Both the position numbers and the translations under genes were made by a program. A stretch of 64,000 nucleotides of DNA from an uncultured Chromatiaceae bacterium (GTDB taxonomy: Bacteria; Pseudomonadota; Gammaproteobacteria; Enterobacterales; Alteromonadaceae). Below the pieces are notes generated by a model. That model worked only from the letters and a program-made list of their open reading frames with translations. It did not search any database and was not told the DNA's origin. The stretch spans positions 1 to 64,000 of the forward strand of contig CALJUX010000014.1 in NCBI GenBank assembly GCA_937978655.1, given 5' to 3'. Below, in pieces: positions 52,982-62,772 of this stretch (position 1 is its first letter; each line of letters begins with the position of its first letter).

Positions 52982-53764
52982 ATGACAGATGCTCTGCCAG
53001 CAGCAACGCCCTCGCCAACGGCCCGCAGCAAAGCCCGGCAACAACGGGAACAACAGTTGTTGCAGCTGGCACAACAAATCTTGCAACAGGATGGTTTTGC
53101 CGGCCTGACTATGGACCGGCTGGCAGCCTTGTTAGATGTCTCTAAAGGCACACTTTATAATCACTTTTGCAGCAAAGAAGATGTGTTAACCGCGCTCAGC
53201 GTTGACTCGTTACAACGGCTGTTATTACGTTTTGAACAGGCTGCGGCATTTGCCGGCCATAGCCGCGAGCGCGCGCTGGCGCTGCATCATGCGTATTCAG
53301 ACTTTGGCGCGGCCGAGCCGACGTTGTTTTTATGTCTGCTCAGTGCCGCCACGCCGGCCGTGGCCGAGAAAAGTTCTGCCGTGCGGCTGGAGCTGCGTCA
53401 ACAGCTGGAAGCCGCGTTGCTGGCGCAATGTCAGGCGGTACTGGCTGCTGCAGTGGCCGATGGCAGTCTGCGCTTACCCGCAGGTGTGGCCGCGGAGCAA
53501 TATGCATGTATCAACTGGGCACTGGCGTTTGGCTGTAATGCATTGTGGGGCGCGCAGCGCCAGCCCGGCTTATTCGCCGGCGTGCAGGCGGCAGAGGTCC
53601 ATCTTTGCAGTCTCAATCTGCTGTTTGACGGCATGGGCTGGTTGCCTTTGTCATCAGACTGGAATTATCAGCACAGCTGGCAGCAGTTCAGTCAGCTGTC
53701 CTTCAATCCGGCATCACCGCAGCCCGCGGCGCCCGGCCCTCAACATGCACAGGAGAACGCATGA
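52982..53764 (+). CDS. TetR family regulator of the MMPL operon
   Basis: A 260-residue regulator. The N-terminal HTH is GLTMDRLAALLDVSKGTLYNHFCSKEDVL (about residues 38-66, the TetR signature), preceded by a Gln-rich basic helix; the rest is a ligand-binding helical domain. Its stop overlaps the start of the MMPL transporter by four bases (ATGA), which makes it first in the operon and probably self-regulated, responding to the transported lipid or drug. A TTG one codon earlier is an alternative start. Confidence 0.9.
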   Translation: MTDALPAATPSPTARSKARQQREQQLLQLAQQILQQDGFAGLTMDRLAALLDVSKGTLYNHFCSKEDVLTALSVDSLQRLLLRFEQAAAFAGHSRERALALHHAYSDFGAAEPTLFLCLLSAATPAVAEKSSAVRLELRQQLEAALLAQCQAVLAAAVADGSLRLPAGVAAEQYACINWALAFGCNALWGAQRQPGLFAGVQAAEVHLCSLNLLFDGMGWLPLSSDWNYQHSWQQFSQLSFNPASPQPAAPGPQHAQENA

Positions 53765-56073
53765 AACATCCCTGGTTAAATTACACATTGCAACGGCCGT
53801 GGCTGGCGACCGCTTTGGTGTTGCTGGTGACCATTCTGTGCAGTCTTGGGGCAAAAAATCTGTATTTCCGCGGCGATTTCCGGATTTTCTTCTCGCCGGA
53901 TAATCCGCAGATGCAGGCGTTTGAGCGGATGCAGACCCAGTTTAATAAAAGCGACAACATCATGATTGCGGTGGTGCCTGCCGGCGGCACCGTTTTTAAC
54001 GCTGAAGTGCTGACGGTGGTGAAAAAACTGACCGATGCGGCCTGGCAGACCCCTTATTCAATCCGGGTGGATTCAATCACCAACTTCCAGCACACCGAAG
54101 CACAGGACGACGACTTACTGGTTGAAGATCTGCTGCTGGATGTGGCTGATCTGAACGATGAAAAAATAAAGAAAATCAGCACTGTGGTGCAAAATGAACC
54201 AGCGTTACTGAAACGGCTGGTGTCGGAAGACCTGCAGATGACGGCCGTGAATATTACGGTGCAGCTGCCGGAGAAAAATCAGAATCAGGAAGTCAGTGAT
54301 GTCTATGATCATGTCGAAGCGCTGACGCAGCAACTGGCTGCAGAACATCCGTCGGTCCGCTTTGAACTGGCCGGTGTCATCGCGCTGAATAATGCATTTA
54401 CCACCGAGGCGCAGCATGACGCCGGTTTGCTGGTGCCGATGATGTTCGTGACGATCATTCTGATCCTGGCGCTGATGCTGCGTTCGGCGCTGGCGGCCTT
54501 TGCCGTGGTGGTGATTATTCTGCTGACCATTGGCGCCACGCTGGGGCTGGCGGGCTGGGCGGGCATTTTCTTAAGCACTGCGACCGTCAATGTGCCGACG
54601 CTGGTGATGACACTGGCCGTGGCCGACAGTGTGCATCTGATTGCTTCGACTCAATTTTTACTGCGCCAGGGACATAGCAAGCCGGAGGCGATCCGCCAGG
54701 CGATGTTGATCAACGCGATGCCGGTGTTTATTACCAGCGCCACCACCGCGGTGGGCTTTTTAACGCTGAATTTTTCTGAAGTGCCTATCCTGCGTGATTT
54801 TGGCAATATGGTGGCGGTGGGCGTGATGCTGGCCTGGTTACTGACGATTTTGTTACTGCCGGCGCTGCTGGCGCTGCTGCCGATCAGCGCAGGTCATCAG
54901 TCGAAAGATTTCTCCGGAATGGACCAGCTGGCTGAATTTGTGATCCGCCGGCCAGGCGCCATTGTGGTCGGGACTGTGCTGCTGACGCTGGCGGGTGGTT
55001 ACCTGACCATGCAAAACCGCATTAACGATGAGGCGGTGAAATATTTCTCGCAGGATACCCATTATCGTCAGGCGATGGACACGCTGGAGCAGCGTTTTGG
55101 CGGCGTTTCCGCCATTGATTTTGCCATCGACAGCGGCCGGGAGTCCGGCGTCAATGACCCGGCGTTTATCGCCGCCATTGATGCCTTTGGCGATTATCTG
55201 CAAACGTTGCCTGAGGTGAAACACGTCAGCCGCATCAGCGACACCTATAAACGGCTGAACAAAAGTATGCACGGCGACGACCCCGCTTGGTATCGTCTGC
55301 CGGAAAGTGCCGAGCTGGCGGCGCAATATCTGCTGATGTATGAAATGTCGCTGCCATTTGGCCTGGATTTAAGTAATCAGCTGGATTTAGATAAAAGCGC
55401 CACCAAAGTCGGCATCACGCTGCAGAATTTGGGCAGCAAAGAAATGACGGCGCTGGAACAGCAAACGGTTGGCTGGTTCAGGCAGCATTACCCACAATAC
55501 ACGCTGGAGGCCTCCAGCACGTCGCTGATGTTTGCCCATATCGGCGAGCGGAATATGGCCAGTATGATGCAAAGCCTGCCACTGGCGGCGGTGTTGATTT
55601 CGGCACTGCTGATCTTAAGCCTGCGTTCGTGGAAATTGGGTACCCTGAGTTTGCTGCCGAACGTGGTGCCGGCCTTGCTGGGCTTTGGCGTCTGGCAATT
55701 ATTGTCCGGTGAAATCAATCTGGGGCTGTCGGTGGTCGCGTCGATGAGTCTGGGCATTATTGTCGATGATACGGTGCATTTTCTGGCCAAATATCAGCAT
55801 GCCCGTCAGGAAGGACGCAATGCCGAAGACGCGGTGCGTTATGCCTTTCACAGTGTGGGCTGGGCCTTGGTTGTCACCACCGTGGTGCTGGTGATAGGTT
55901 TCTCGGTGTTGCTGTTGTCCGATTTCCGGCTGAACTCAGATATGGGCTTGTTAACCGGCATCATTCTGCTGATTGCGCTGATTGTTGATTTCTTGTTTTT
56001 GCCGGCGGTCTTGCTCAAACTGGATCGCAAAGCCTATCAAACGGCACCTTCTTCTCATTCGAACGGAGTCTGA
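53761..56073 (+). CDS. MMPL/RND family transporter
   Basis: A 770-residue inner-membrane protein with twelve helices in two repeats, each followed by a large periplasmic loop. The RND pattern is seen in DAGLLVPMMFVTIILILALMLRS, VADSVHLIASTQFLLRQGHSKPEAIR and, in the second half, LSVVASMSLGIIVDDTVHFLAKY. There is no membrane-fusion or TolC gene beside it. Instead a LolA-like protein and a porin-like barrel follow, a set seen in hopanoid or lipid exporters of Gram-negative bacteria. The start is coupled to TetR, and LolA-like begins one base after its stop. Confidence 0.92.
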   Translation: MKHPWLNYTLQRPWLATALVLLVTILCSLGAKNLYFRGDFRIFFSPDNPQMQAFERMQTQFNKSDNIMIAVVPAGGTVFNAEVLTVVKKLTDAAWQTPYSIRVDSITNFQHTEAQDDDLLVEDLLLDVADLNDEKIKKISTVVQNEPALLKRLVSEDLQMTAVNITVQLPEKNQNQEVSDVYDHVEALTQQLAAEHPSVRFELAGVIALNNAFTTEAQHDAGLLVPMMFVTIILILALMLRSALAAFAVVVIILLTIGATLGLAGWAGIFLSTATVNVPTLVMTLAVADSVHLIASTQFLLRQGHSKPEAIRQAMLINAMPVFITSATTAVGFLTLNFSEVPILRDFGNMVAVGVMLAWLLTILLLPALLALLPISAGHQSKDFSGMDQLAEFVIRRPGAIVVGTVLLTLAGGYLTMQNRINDEAVKYFSQDTHYRQAMDTLEQRFGGVSAIDFAIDSGRESGVNDPAFIAAIDAFGDYLQTLPEVKHVSRISDTYKRLNKSMHGDDPAWYRLPESAELAAQYLLMYEMSLPFGLDLSNQLDLDKSATKVGITLQNLGSKEMTALEQQTVGWFRQHYPQYTLEASSTSLMFAHIGERNMASMMQSLPLAAVLISALLILSLRSWKLGTLSLLPNVVPALLGFGVWQLLSGEINLGLSVVASMSLGIIVDDTVHFLAKYQHARQEGRNAEDAVRYAFHSVGWALVVTTVVLVIGFSVLLLSDFRLNSDMGLLTGIILLIALIVDFLFLPAVLLKLDRKAYQTAPSSHSNGV

Positions 56074-56074
56074 T

Positions 56075-56908
56075 ATGAATACCTCTGAAGCATCATTTGT
56101 GATCCCGGCCCCGCGGCGTTTCTGGCGGCATGTTTTAACCGGCTTATGCTGTCTGGGGCTGCTCAGTGCCGTGTTGCCGGCGTCAGCCGACGATGGCGGC
56201 AAAGGCCTGACTATAGCAAAAGAGCGCAAAGTCCGTGACGAGGGCTGGAAAGACAGTGAGTCAAAAACGACGATGGTACTGCGCAACGCCCAAGGTGAAG
56301 AAAATACCCGCGAGATCCGCAGTATTAATCTCGAGGTCGCCAATGATGGTGATAAAGGCCTGACCATTTTTGATGAACCCAAAGACGTGCGTGGCACTGC
56401 GTTTCTGAATCACTCGCACACCGGCAAACCAGATGACCAATGGTTGTATCTGCCGTCGGTGAAACGGGTGAAACGTATCGCGTCACGCAATAAATCCGGT
56501 CCATTTATGGCCAGTGAATTTTCTTATGAAGATCTCAGCTCATTTGAGCTGGAGAAATATAAATTCACCTGGTTGCGTGATGAGCAGCTCAATGGCGAAG
56601 CGGTTTTTGTGGTTGAACAGCTGCCGCTGGACGAATTTTCCGGTTACAGCAAAAGTGTGGTCTGGCTGGATCAGGCCGAATACCGTGCCCGCAAAATCGA
56701 ATTTTATGATCGGAAAAATACCTTGTTAAAAACCCTGGTGATGAGTGACTACAAGCAGTATCTGAATAAATACTGGCGGCCACTGAAATTGCAGATGACC
56801 AATCATCAGACCGGTAAAAGTACTGACTTGCTGATCCGTGAGATTGAATTTGGCAAAGGCCGTACCGATGCTGATTTTGATACGAATGCATTACAACGCA
56901 GCCGTTGA
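56075..56908 (+). CDS. LolA-like outer-membrane lipoprotein-sorting protein
   Basis: A 277-residue exported protein with GGAG seven bases before the ATG and a signal peptide whose hydrophobic core is LTGLCCLGLLSAVLPASA. The family domain (PF17131, a half-barrel that binds lipids) is recognised by DDQWLYLPSVKRVKRI, RNKSGPFMASEFSYEDLSS and the C-terminal IREIEFGKGR. It would carry a hydrophobic molecule across the periplasm for the MMPL transporter encoded just upstream. Confidence 0.88.
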   Translation: MNTSEASFVIPAPRRFWRHVLTGLCCLGLLSAVLPASADDGGKGLTIAKERKVRDEGWKDSESKTTMVLRNAQGEENTREIRSINLEVANDGDKGLTIFDEPKDVRGTAFLNHSHTGKPDDQWLYLPSVKRVKRIASRNKSGPFMASEFSYEDLSSFELEKYKFTWLRDEQLNGEAVFVVEQLPLDEFSGYSKSVVWLDQAEYRARKIEFYDRKNTLLKTLVMSDYKQYLNKYWRPLKLQMTNHQTGKSTDLLIREIEFGKGRTDADFDTNALQRSR

Positions 56909-56983
56909 GGTCAGGTGCTGGCTCGCTCTGGCCTGAGAATTGCTGAATGAGTTGTTTTGAACAGGCGTCTGGTTGGTAAGTGG

Positions 56984-57010
56984 GCTGATTTCAGCCATGC
57001 TGAAATCAGC
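56984..57010 (+). repeat. Perfect 12-base-pair hairpin between LolA-like and porin genes
   Basis: GCTGATTTCAGC (56984-56995) and GCTGAAATCAGC (56999-57010) are exact reverse complements around CAT. Each arm is itself nearly palindromic (GCTGA..TCAGC), so a cruciform is possible. No T tract follows, so it is not a standard terminator; it may protect mRNA ends or mark a processing site. Confidence 0.75.
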
Positions 57011-57043
57011 TGAGACGGCGGCAAGGTCAGATCCCGGAATTAG

Positions 57044-58765
57044 ATGATGCAATTAAATATCTGTTGGGCTGTATGTGCGGCGGCTATCGCTGCGACAGAG
57101 CCACTGCACGCAGCGACGCTTGGACCGGTCACGACCCAGGATACCTTATGGAGCCTGGCCCGCGCGGCGCGTGGCGATGCGCCGTATTCGATGTATCAGG
57201 CGATTGTGGCGCTGCAGCAGAAAAACCCGACGGCCTTTATTGGTAATAACGTACACCACGTCAAACTGGGCGCGGTGCTGGAACTTCCCACCGCTGCAGA
57301 AATTGCTGCTGTTGATGCCCTCAGTGCTGAGCAAAAAGTGGAAGCGGACGCTGCCGCCTGGCGGCAATGGGTTGCCGCCCGACAAGCCGGTGGCAGCACC
57401 AATCCGCCGGTGCAGGGCGCTGCCGGCAAAACGATTGGGCTGTCATCGCAAGCCACTGCCGCGTTGGCCAGACAGGTGCAGCAACAAACTAAAGCCGTGC
57501 CGGTACTGATGGCGGCACCGGTTGCTGCTATGCCCGCAGCGGCCAGTGATGTGCAGGCGCCGCTGCCGCCGGAACCTCCGGCACCGGATATTGCCGAAGC
57601 ACCTGCAGTATTGCCCCGCGACGACCACAGCGACTGGTCAGAACGGCTGCAAACGGATACCACGCTCGGCCTCGACTGGCGCTGGTTTGCCAATCGCGGT
57701 CTGCAAGGGCAAAGTCGCAGCGCCCTGAGCGGCAGTGCGTTGGTGGAATGGTACTGGCAGTCTGAAGATGAACGCAGCAGCTGGACCATCAGTCCCTATC
57801 TGCGCTGGGATCAGCGCGACAGCGAGCGTAATCTGGTCGATTTGCGCCAGGCTTACTGGCAAACGGTCGGTGACGGCTGGGAAGTCAAAGTGGGCGTCGA
57901 CAAAGTCTTCTGGGGCGTGACTGAATCAATCCATCTGGTGGATATTATCAATCAGACCGACTGGGTGGACGCGGTCGACGGCGAGTCCAAATTGGGCCAG
58001 CCGTTGCTGCAACTGACCCTGAGCGGGGACTGGGGCAACCTGCAAAGTTTTGTCTTGCCATATTTCCGCGAACGGACCTTCAGCGGGGTGGATGGCAGAC
58101 TGCGCTTACCGCTGCCGCTGCTGACCGACGAGGCGGTGTATCAGTCAGACCGGAAACAGCAACATCCGGACTGGGCGCTGCGGTACAGCCAGCAGATAGA
58201 GCAGGTGGATGTTGCCTTGTCCTATTTCCGCGGCACCAACCGTGAGCCAAGGTTTTTGCCGGTCGGTCAGGGCATGGCATTACTGCCGTATTACGAACAA
58301 ATCAGCCAGCTTGGGGTTGAAGGGCAATGGATTGTCGACAGCTGGATTTGGAAGCTGGAAGCCATCCGGCGTAGCAGCGATATCGAACAATTCAGTGCAG
58401 CGGTTGCCGGTTTTGAATACAGCAGCGTTGGTGTGTTTGACTCGGCGGTTGACCTCGGCTGGTTGTTGGAATATCAGTATGATGACCGTGGCGCGCTGGC
58501 GCCGGTACCGGGACAACGTGATCTGTTTGCCGGCGTGCGCGTAGCACTGAATGATGAAGCCGGCAGTGAGTTATTATTTGGTATTGCGCAGGATCTGCAG
58601 CAGGGCGGCACCCGCAGTGGCATGCTAGAAGCGTCCATGCGGTTTAGTAATAATCTGCGCATCCGGCTTGATGCCTGGTTTTTTCAGACGGTATCAATGC
58701 AACAACCCACCTGGTGGTTGCGTCAGGACGACTATATCCAGTTAGGCTTTGATTATTATTTCTGA
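57044..58765 (+). CDS. FimV/LysM-like domain fused to an outer-membrane barrel
   Basis: A 573-residue exported protein. After the signal peptide (cleavage near residue 23) comes a FimV-type N-terminal domain, LGPVTTQDTLWSLARAARG with VHHVKLGAVLELP (24-85), normally a peptidoglycan-binding LysM-like unit of the pilus landmark protein FimV. Then a Pro/Ala-rich linker (about 120-190), and from 200 on a beta-barrel ending LGFDYYF (terminal Phe), with WEVKVGVDKVFWGVTES similar to DUF1302-type porins. The fusion would tie a barrel to peptidoglycan. It follows TetR, MMPL and LolA-like on the same strand after a 12-base-pair hairpin. Confidence 0.8.
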   Translation: MMQLNICWAVCAAAIAATEPLHAATLGPVTTQDTLWSLARAARGDAPYSMYQAIVALQQKNPTAFIGNNVHHVKLGAVLELPTAAEIAAVDALSAEQKVEADAAAWRQWVAARQAGGSTNPPVQGAAGKTIGLSSQATAALARQVQQQTKAVPVLMAAPVAAMPAAASDVQAPLPPEPPAPDIAEAPAVLPRDDHSDWSERLQTDTTLGLDWRWFANRGLQGQSRSALSGSALVEWYWQSEDERSSWTISPYLRWDQRDSERNLVDLRQAYWQTVGDGWEVKVGVDKVFWGVTESIHLVDIINQTDWVDAVDGESKLGQPLLQLTLSGDWGNLQSFVLPYFRERTFSGVDGRLRLPLPLLTDEAVYQSDRKQQHPDWALRYSQQIEQVDVALSYFRGTNREPRFLPVGQGMALLPYYEQISQLGVEGQWIVDSWIWKLEAIRRSSDIEQFSAAVAGFEYSSVGVFDSAVDLGWLLEYQYDDRGALAPVPGQRDLFAGVRVALNDEAGSELLFGIAQDLQQGGTRSGMLEASMRFSNNLRIRLDAWFFQTVSMQQPTWWLRQDDYIQLGFDYYF

Positions 58766-58801
58766 GGCGATGTCACCTCAGCAGTCGTCGGGGTGTGTGG
58801 T

Positions 58802-59557
58802 ATGAAATACTGGATAGCCGCAGTCGTGATGTGCTGCACCGCGCTGGTGAGAGCCGATGAGCCCCGCCAGGTGGTGGTCGGCATTGAACAAATCGATTAT
58901 TACCCGCATTACGACTTCAGTGCCGGGCAGCAACGTGGTTATTTTTATGATGTGATGCAGCTGTTTGGCAAAACCAGCGGCTATCGGATCCGTTTCGCCG
59001 CGCTGCCAGTCAAACGCCTGTATCAGGAAGCAAATGACAGTGTGGATTTGGTTTATCCGGATAATCCCAGCTGGCAACAATATCTGATCGCCGATTACCA
59101 GAAAACCTTCAGTGACCCGCTGATTTATACACTCGGCAGTACTATGGTGTTACCGCAGAACCGGCTGATGTCGCTGGATAATTTCCGTTCGCTTGCGGTG
59201 ATCCACGGTTTTGCGCCGCATCGCTGGCTGGAACTGCAACCCCGCTATAAATTCCGCATTGTCGATGTCGCGGACAGTGCTTCGGCGCTGGGGCTGGTGC
59301 TCAAAGGCCGCGTCGATGGCGCGTCGATAGAACTGAATGTGGCCAACGAATATCTGCGCCGGCGAGGTCAGCCAGGCGCTCTGGTGGCGGCCGAACATCT
59401 GCCGTTTACCGAGTTGCCGTTTTTATTGTCCAGCGTGCATAAACCGCAGCTGATTGTCGAATTTAACCGGTTTTTACAATTGCACCGCAAAGAGATCCGG
59501 CAGCTGAAACAGAAGTATCAGCTGCTGGAACCGCGTGAACAACCTCATCAGCCCTGA
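58802..59557 (+). CDS. Periplasmic substrate-binding protein, family 3
   Basis: A 251-residue orphan binding protein. The ATG at 58802 gives a signal peptide (MKYWIAAVVMCCTALVRA). The domain is seen in VVVGIEQIDYYPHYDF, GYFYDVMQLFGKTSGYRIRF and VADSASALGLVLKGRVDGAS. There is no transporter partner. It follows the barrel gene after 36 bases and is probably the last gene of that set, perhaps sensing the exported compound; that role is a guess. Confidence 0.78.
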   Translation: MKYWIAAVVMCCTALVRADEPRQVVVGIEQIDYYPHYDFSAGQQRGYFYDVMQLFGKTSGYRIRFAALPVKRLYQEANDSVDLVYPDNPSWQQYLIADYQKTFSDPLIYTLGSTMVLPQNRLMSLDNFRSLAVIHGFAPHRWLELQPRYKFRIVDVADSASALGLVLKGRVDGASIELNVANEYLRRRGQPGALVAAEHLPFTELPFLLSSVHKPQLIVEFNRFLQLHRKEIRQLKQKYQLLEPREQPHQP

Positions 59558-59566
59558 CGGCGCGGC

Positions 59567-60904
59567 TTAGCGGGGCGCCTGCAGCAAATCCGTCAGCGCG
59601 CGGACCGTCGCTTCGACACCGGTGCGAACGGCCGGCTCAGGTTCGATTTTAAACAACGGGCTGTGATGGCTGGGCACCGCTGGCCCGCCATTTTTCTCGG
59701 CAGCAAAAGCCGCTGCCGGGGTACCACCAACGGCAAAATACACACTTGGGATATAAGGGTCTGTAGTCAGGAACGGAAAGTCTTCCGCGCCCATGCCCAG
59801 CCGTTTGTAATTCTGATCAAAAATATCCGCACCCATTTGCTTGGCCCAGGTGGTTTTGAGGCGTTGCGTCAGCGGGATGTCATTGACGGTCGGCGGTGTG
59901 GTGCCATCACGCACTATCACTTCCGGCAGTTTATCTTCCGGCAAGCCAGCAACCCGGCCCATATTGACCGCTACGCGTTTAATCGCATCGATCAGCTGAT
60001 TGCGCGTGTCCATATTGTCGTTGCGCACTGTCAGCTGCAGCACGGCCTGGTCGGAGATGATGTTGTGCTTGGTGCCAGACTGAAACGAACCGACCGTGAT
60101 AACGCCCGGCTCTTTCGGCGGTAATTCCCGGCTGATGATGGTTTGCAGTGCCAGCACAATTTGCGCGCCAAGCACTATCGGATCTTTGCCGCGGTGCGGG
60201 CTGGCGCCGTGCGCGCCGACACCGTGAATAATAATATCAACACTGTCGACGCCGGAATAAGGGGAGCCTTCCACCGCGACCAGCTTACCGGCTTCGATTT
60301 CGCTCGACACATGAAACGCCAGCGCATAATCCGGTTTACCGAATTTCTGATACAAACCATCTTTCATCATGCCTTCGGCGCCGCCGCTGCGCTCTTCTGC
60401 CGGCTGTCCTATTAACATCAGCGTACCGGACCAGTCTTTTTTCCGCGCCGCCATCTGGCGAGCCGTGCCAACCAGGCTGGTGATATGCACATCGTGACCA
60501 CAGGCATGCATCACCGACACATCGTGGCCGTCCCAGTCTTTGGTTTTCACTTTGGACGCATAAGGTAAACCGGATTTTTCCTCGACCGGCAGGCCGTCCA
60601 TATCAGCCCGCATCATCACCAATGGCCCCGGGCCATTTTTCAGGATAGCGACCACACCGGTTTTGCCGATGCCGGTGTGCACCTCAAAACCTGCCGCTTT
60701 GAGTTCCTTCGCCAGCCTGGCGGCAGTGTTGACCTCCATATGCGACAGTTCCGGGTTCTGGTGAAAATGGGTAAACAAAGCCCCCAGATGTTGTTGATAA
60801 TCGCTGGCTACTGATTGTGGTAATGCAGTGGTTGCATCAACGGCGGCTTGCGCGGACACAGCATATAACGCAGTACTAAGCAAAGTGAGAGAAAAGGCAC
60901 GCAT
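59567..60904 (-). CDS. M20D family amidohydrolase/carboxypeptidase, exported
   Basis: A 445-residue dizinc hydrolase. The start MRAFSLTLLSTALYAVSAQA at 60904 has GGGAA eight bases upstream and is a clear signal peptide; the longer frame upstream is not coding-like. Metal sites are MHACGHDVHI, EERSGGAEGMM (catalytic Glu), AFHVSSEI and VPSHHSPLF, with the dimerisation domain PYSGVDSVDIIIHGVGAHGA. M20D enzymes cleave N-acyl amino acids (hippurate, indole-acetyl or peptides). Being periplasmic suggests scavenging of amino acids. Confidence 0.92.
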   Translation of the reverse strand: MRAFSLTLLSTALYAVSAQAAVDATTALPQSVASDYQQHLGALFTHFHQNPELSHMEVNTAARLAKELKAAGFEVHTGIGKTGVVAILKNGPGPLVMMRADMDGLPVEEKSGLPYASKVKTKDWDGHDVSVMHACGHDVHITSLVGTARQMAARKKDWSGTLMLIGQPAEERSGGAEGMMKDGLYQKFGKPDYALAFHVSSEIEAGKLVAVEGSPYSGVDSVDIIIHGVGAHGASPHRGKDPIVLGAQIVLALQTIISRELPPKEPGVITVGSFQSGTKHNIISDQAVLQLTVRNDNMDTRNQLIDAIKRVAVNMGRVAGLPEDKLPEVIVRDGTTPPTVNDIPLTQRLKTTWAKQMGADIFDQNYKRLGMGAEDFPFLTTDPYIPSVYFAVGGTPAAAFAAEKNGGPAVPSHHSPLFKIEPEPAVRTGVEATVRALTDLLQAPR

Positions 60905-61096
60905 CAGGTTGTTCCCGGAACTGTTGAAAAATCCAGCATAACAGAGCGAACAGGATTGCATCGCGCTGTTCAGCGCTTCAGTCCTGATATTCACCGCAGC
61001 AGGGGGGAATGGGCGGCAAAGCCACGTTTTCATTGGCAGGCCGGGGCTTCGCAAGTAAACTAGCCGGCAGTTTTTAGCTTAACTTGTGAGATCGAT

Positions 61097-61840
61097 ATGT
61101 TTGAGTGGATTGCAAGTCCGGAAGCCTGGATTGCGCTTGGGACCCTGGCGGCGTTAGAAATCGTCTTAGGTATTGATAATATTATCTTTTTATCAATTCT
61201 GGTTGGCCGGTTACCGGAAAAACAACGCGCTTTTGCCCGTCGTCTGGGTTTGGGCCTCGCGATGTTTGCCCGGCTGGCGCTGTTGTTCTCGATCTCCTGG
61301 GTGATGGGCCTGACCGAAACCTGGTTCACGGTGCTTGGCAATGATATCTCCGGTCGTGACGTCATTCTGATTGGTGGCGGTCTGTTCCTGCTGGCGAAAT
61401 CGACGCAGGAAATTCACCATAGTCTGGAAGGCGCCAACGAAGAGCCGGGCGCGCCCAAAGTGGTGGCCAACAGCCTGATGATGGTGCTGATCCAGATTAT
61501 GATCCTCGATATCGTGTTCTCATTAGATTCGGTGATCACCGCGGTCGGCCTGGTCAATAACATCGAAATTATGGCGATTGCGATTGTGGCTGCAGTAGGC
61601 GTGATGATGTTTGCTGCCAAGCCGATTGGCGATTTTGTTGACGCGCATCCAACCATTAAAATCCTGGCACTGTCGTTCCTGATTTTAGTCGGCGTCACGC
61701 TGATGATTGAAGGCTTTGATGTGCATGTACCAAAAGGTTACATCTACTTCGCGATGGCGTTCTCTTGTTGTGTTGAGATGGTTAATATCCGCCTGCGCAA
61801 GAAGTCGAACCCGGTACAGCTGCACAAAGATTTGCCGTAA
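61097..61840 (+). CDS. TerC family membrane protein
   Basis: A 247-residue protein with seven hydrophobic helices. The two family motifs with membrane acidic residues are LEIVLGIDNIIFLSILVGRLP and LDIVFSLDSVITAVGL. TerC proteins are linked to tellurite resistance or manganese export (Alx, MntP-like role). No manganese riboswitch is apparent upstream. The start is the first ATG after GTGAG. A strong terminator follows. Confidence 0.92.
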   Translation: MFEWIASPEAWIALGTLAALEIVLGIDNIIFLSILVGRLPEKQRAFARRLGLGLAMFARLALLFSISWVMGLTETWFTVLGNDISGRDVILIGGGLFLLAKSTQEIHHSLEGANEEPGAPKVVANSLMMVLIQIMILDIVFSLDSVITAVGLVNNIEIMAIAIVAAVGVMMFAAKPIGDFVDAHPTIKILALSFLILVGVTLMIEGFDVHVPKGYIYFAMAFSCCVEMVNIRLRKKSNPVQLHKDLP

Positions 61841-61868
61841 CACCGCAGCTCTCTGCTTCTGTAAAATC

Positions 61869-61893
61869 AAAAGCCCGCAGCTGCGGGCTTTTT
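61869..61893. terminator. Bidirectional terminator between terC and TRIC genes
   Basis: AAAAGCCCGCAG followed by CTGCGGGCTTTT (61869-61892) is a perfect 24-base palindrome with T on both sides (TTTTT on plus, TTTTGATTTT on minus). Confidence 0.9.
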
Positions 61894-61909
61894 GCTTAGA
61901 AACGGCAGC

Positions 61910-62536
61910 TTATTTGCCAATCTGGCCGCTGCGGCCAAACACCGGAATGGTCAGGTGCCAGCGGATGGCGGCCAAGCGTAGCAGCAGGCAAGCCAGCATG
62001 CCGGCCAGCATGGCAGGCAGTGGTGCAACCTGCAGTGCCAGCAACTGGGTATAGACCAGACCGCCAAAGATACAGGTCACTGCGTACAGCTCACCACGAA
62101 ACACCAGTGGGATCTCGCGGCACAGTACATCGCGGATCATGCCGCCACAAACACCACTCATCGTGCCCATCATAATGGCGACAAAATCTGAAGTGCCGTA
62201 GGCCAGCGCTTTTTGCGCGCCCATCACGACAAAAAAGGCCAGGCCTACTGCATCAGCGATTTGTAACGCGTTATTGGGGACTGTCAGCCGTTTGCGCACC
62301 AGCAGGATGGTCAGCGCGGTCGCGCCGAAAATGGCGTAGAAATAACTGTTGTCGGACAGCCAGATCACCGGCACATCCAAAATCAGATCGCGGACTGTGC
62401 CGCCACCAATGGCGGTGACGGTCGCGAGCACTATTACACCAAAGCCGTCCATTTGTTTGCGCCAGGCCGCCAATGTCCCGGCGATGGCAAATACCGCAAT
62501 GCCCATTAAATCAAACCAGTGAAAAAGCTGTTCCAT
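61910..62536 (-). CDS. TRIC cation channel family protein (UPF0126/YicG-like)
   Basis: A 208-residue inner-membrane protein with seven helices in two repeats, each with the family GG-MIRD motif: AIGGGTVRDLILDVPV and GVCGGMIRDVLCREIP. The family forms trimeric monovalent cation channels. The start MEQLFHWFDL has GAGG seven bases upstream. It shares the terminator at 61869-61893 with terC. Confidence 0.92.
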   Translation of the reverse strand: MEQLFHWFDLMGIAVFAIAGTLAAWRKQMDGFGVIVLATVTAIGGGTVRDLILDVPVIWLSDNSYFYAIFGATALTILLVRKRLTVPNNALQIADAVGLAFFVVMGAQKALAYGTSDFVAIMMGTMSGVCGGMIRDVLCREIPLVFRGELYAVTCIFGGLVYTQLLALQVAPLPAMLAGMLACLLLRLAAIRWHLTIPVFGRSGQIGK

Positions 62537-62772
62537 GCGTGACCTCTTGCGGCAAAAGCGCCATCTTAACGCAGAAATCCCAGTGCTGCAGCGCCAGAAC
62601 ACTCTGAGCGGGATGACCGCCGTACCAGCGGCAGTTGATAAGAAATTTATAAATTACTGATATTAATATGATGTTAATTTTAAACGTTTTTTCTTGTCTA
62701 TCTTAGCTTGGCTGCAGAACTTCACTGCAGTATTCAGGAACATATTGATAAAAATATACAAGAGGAAACCTC

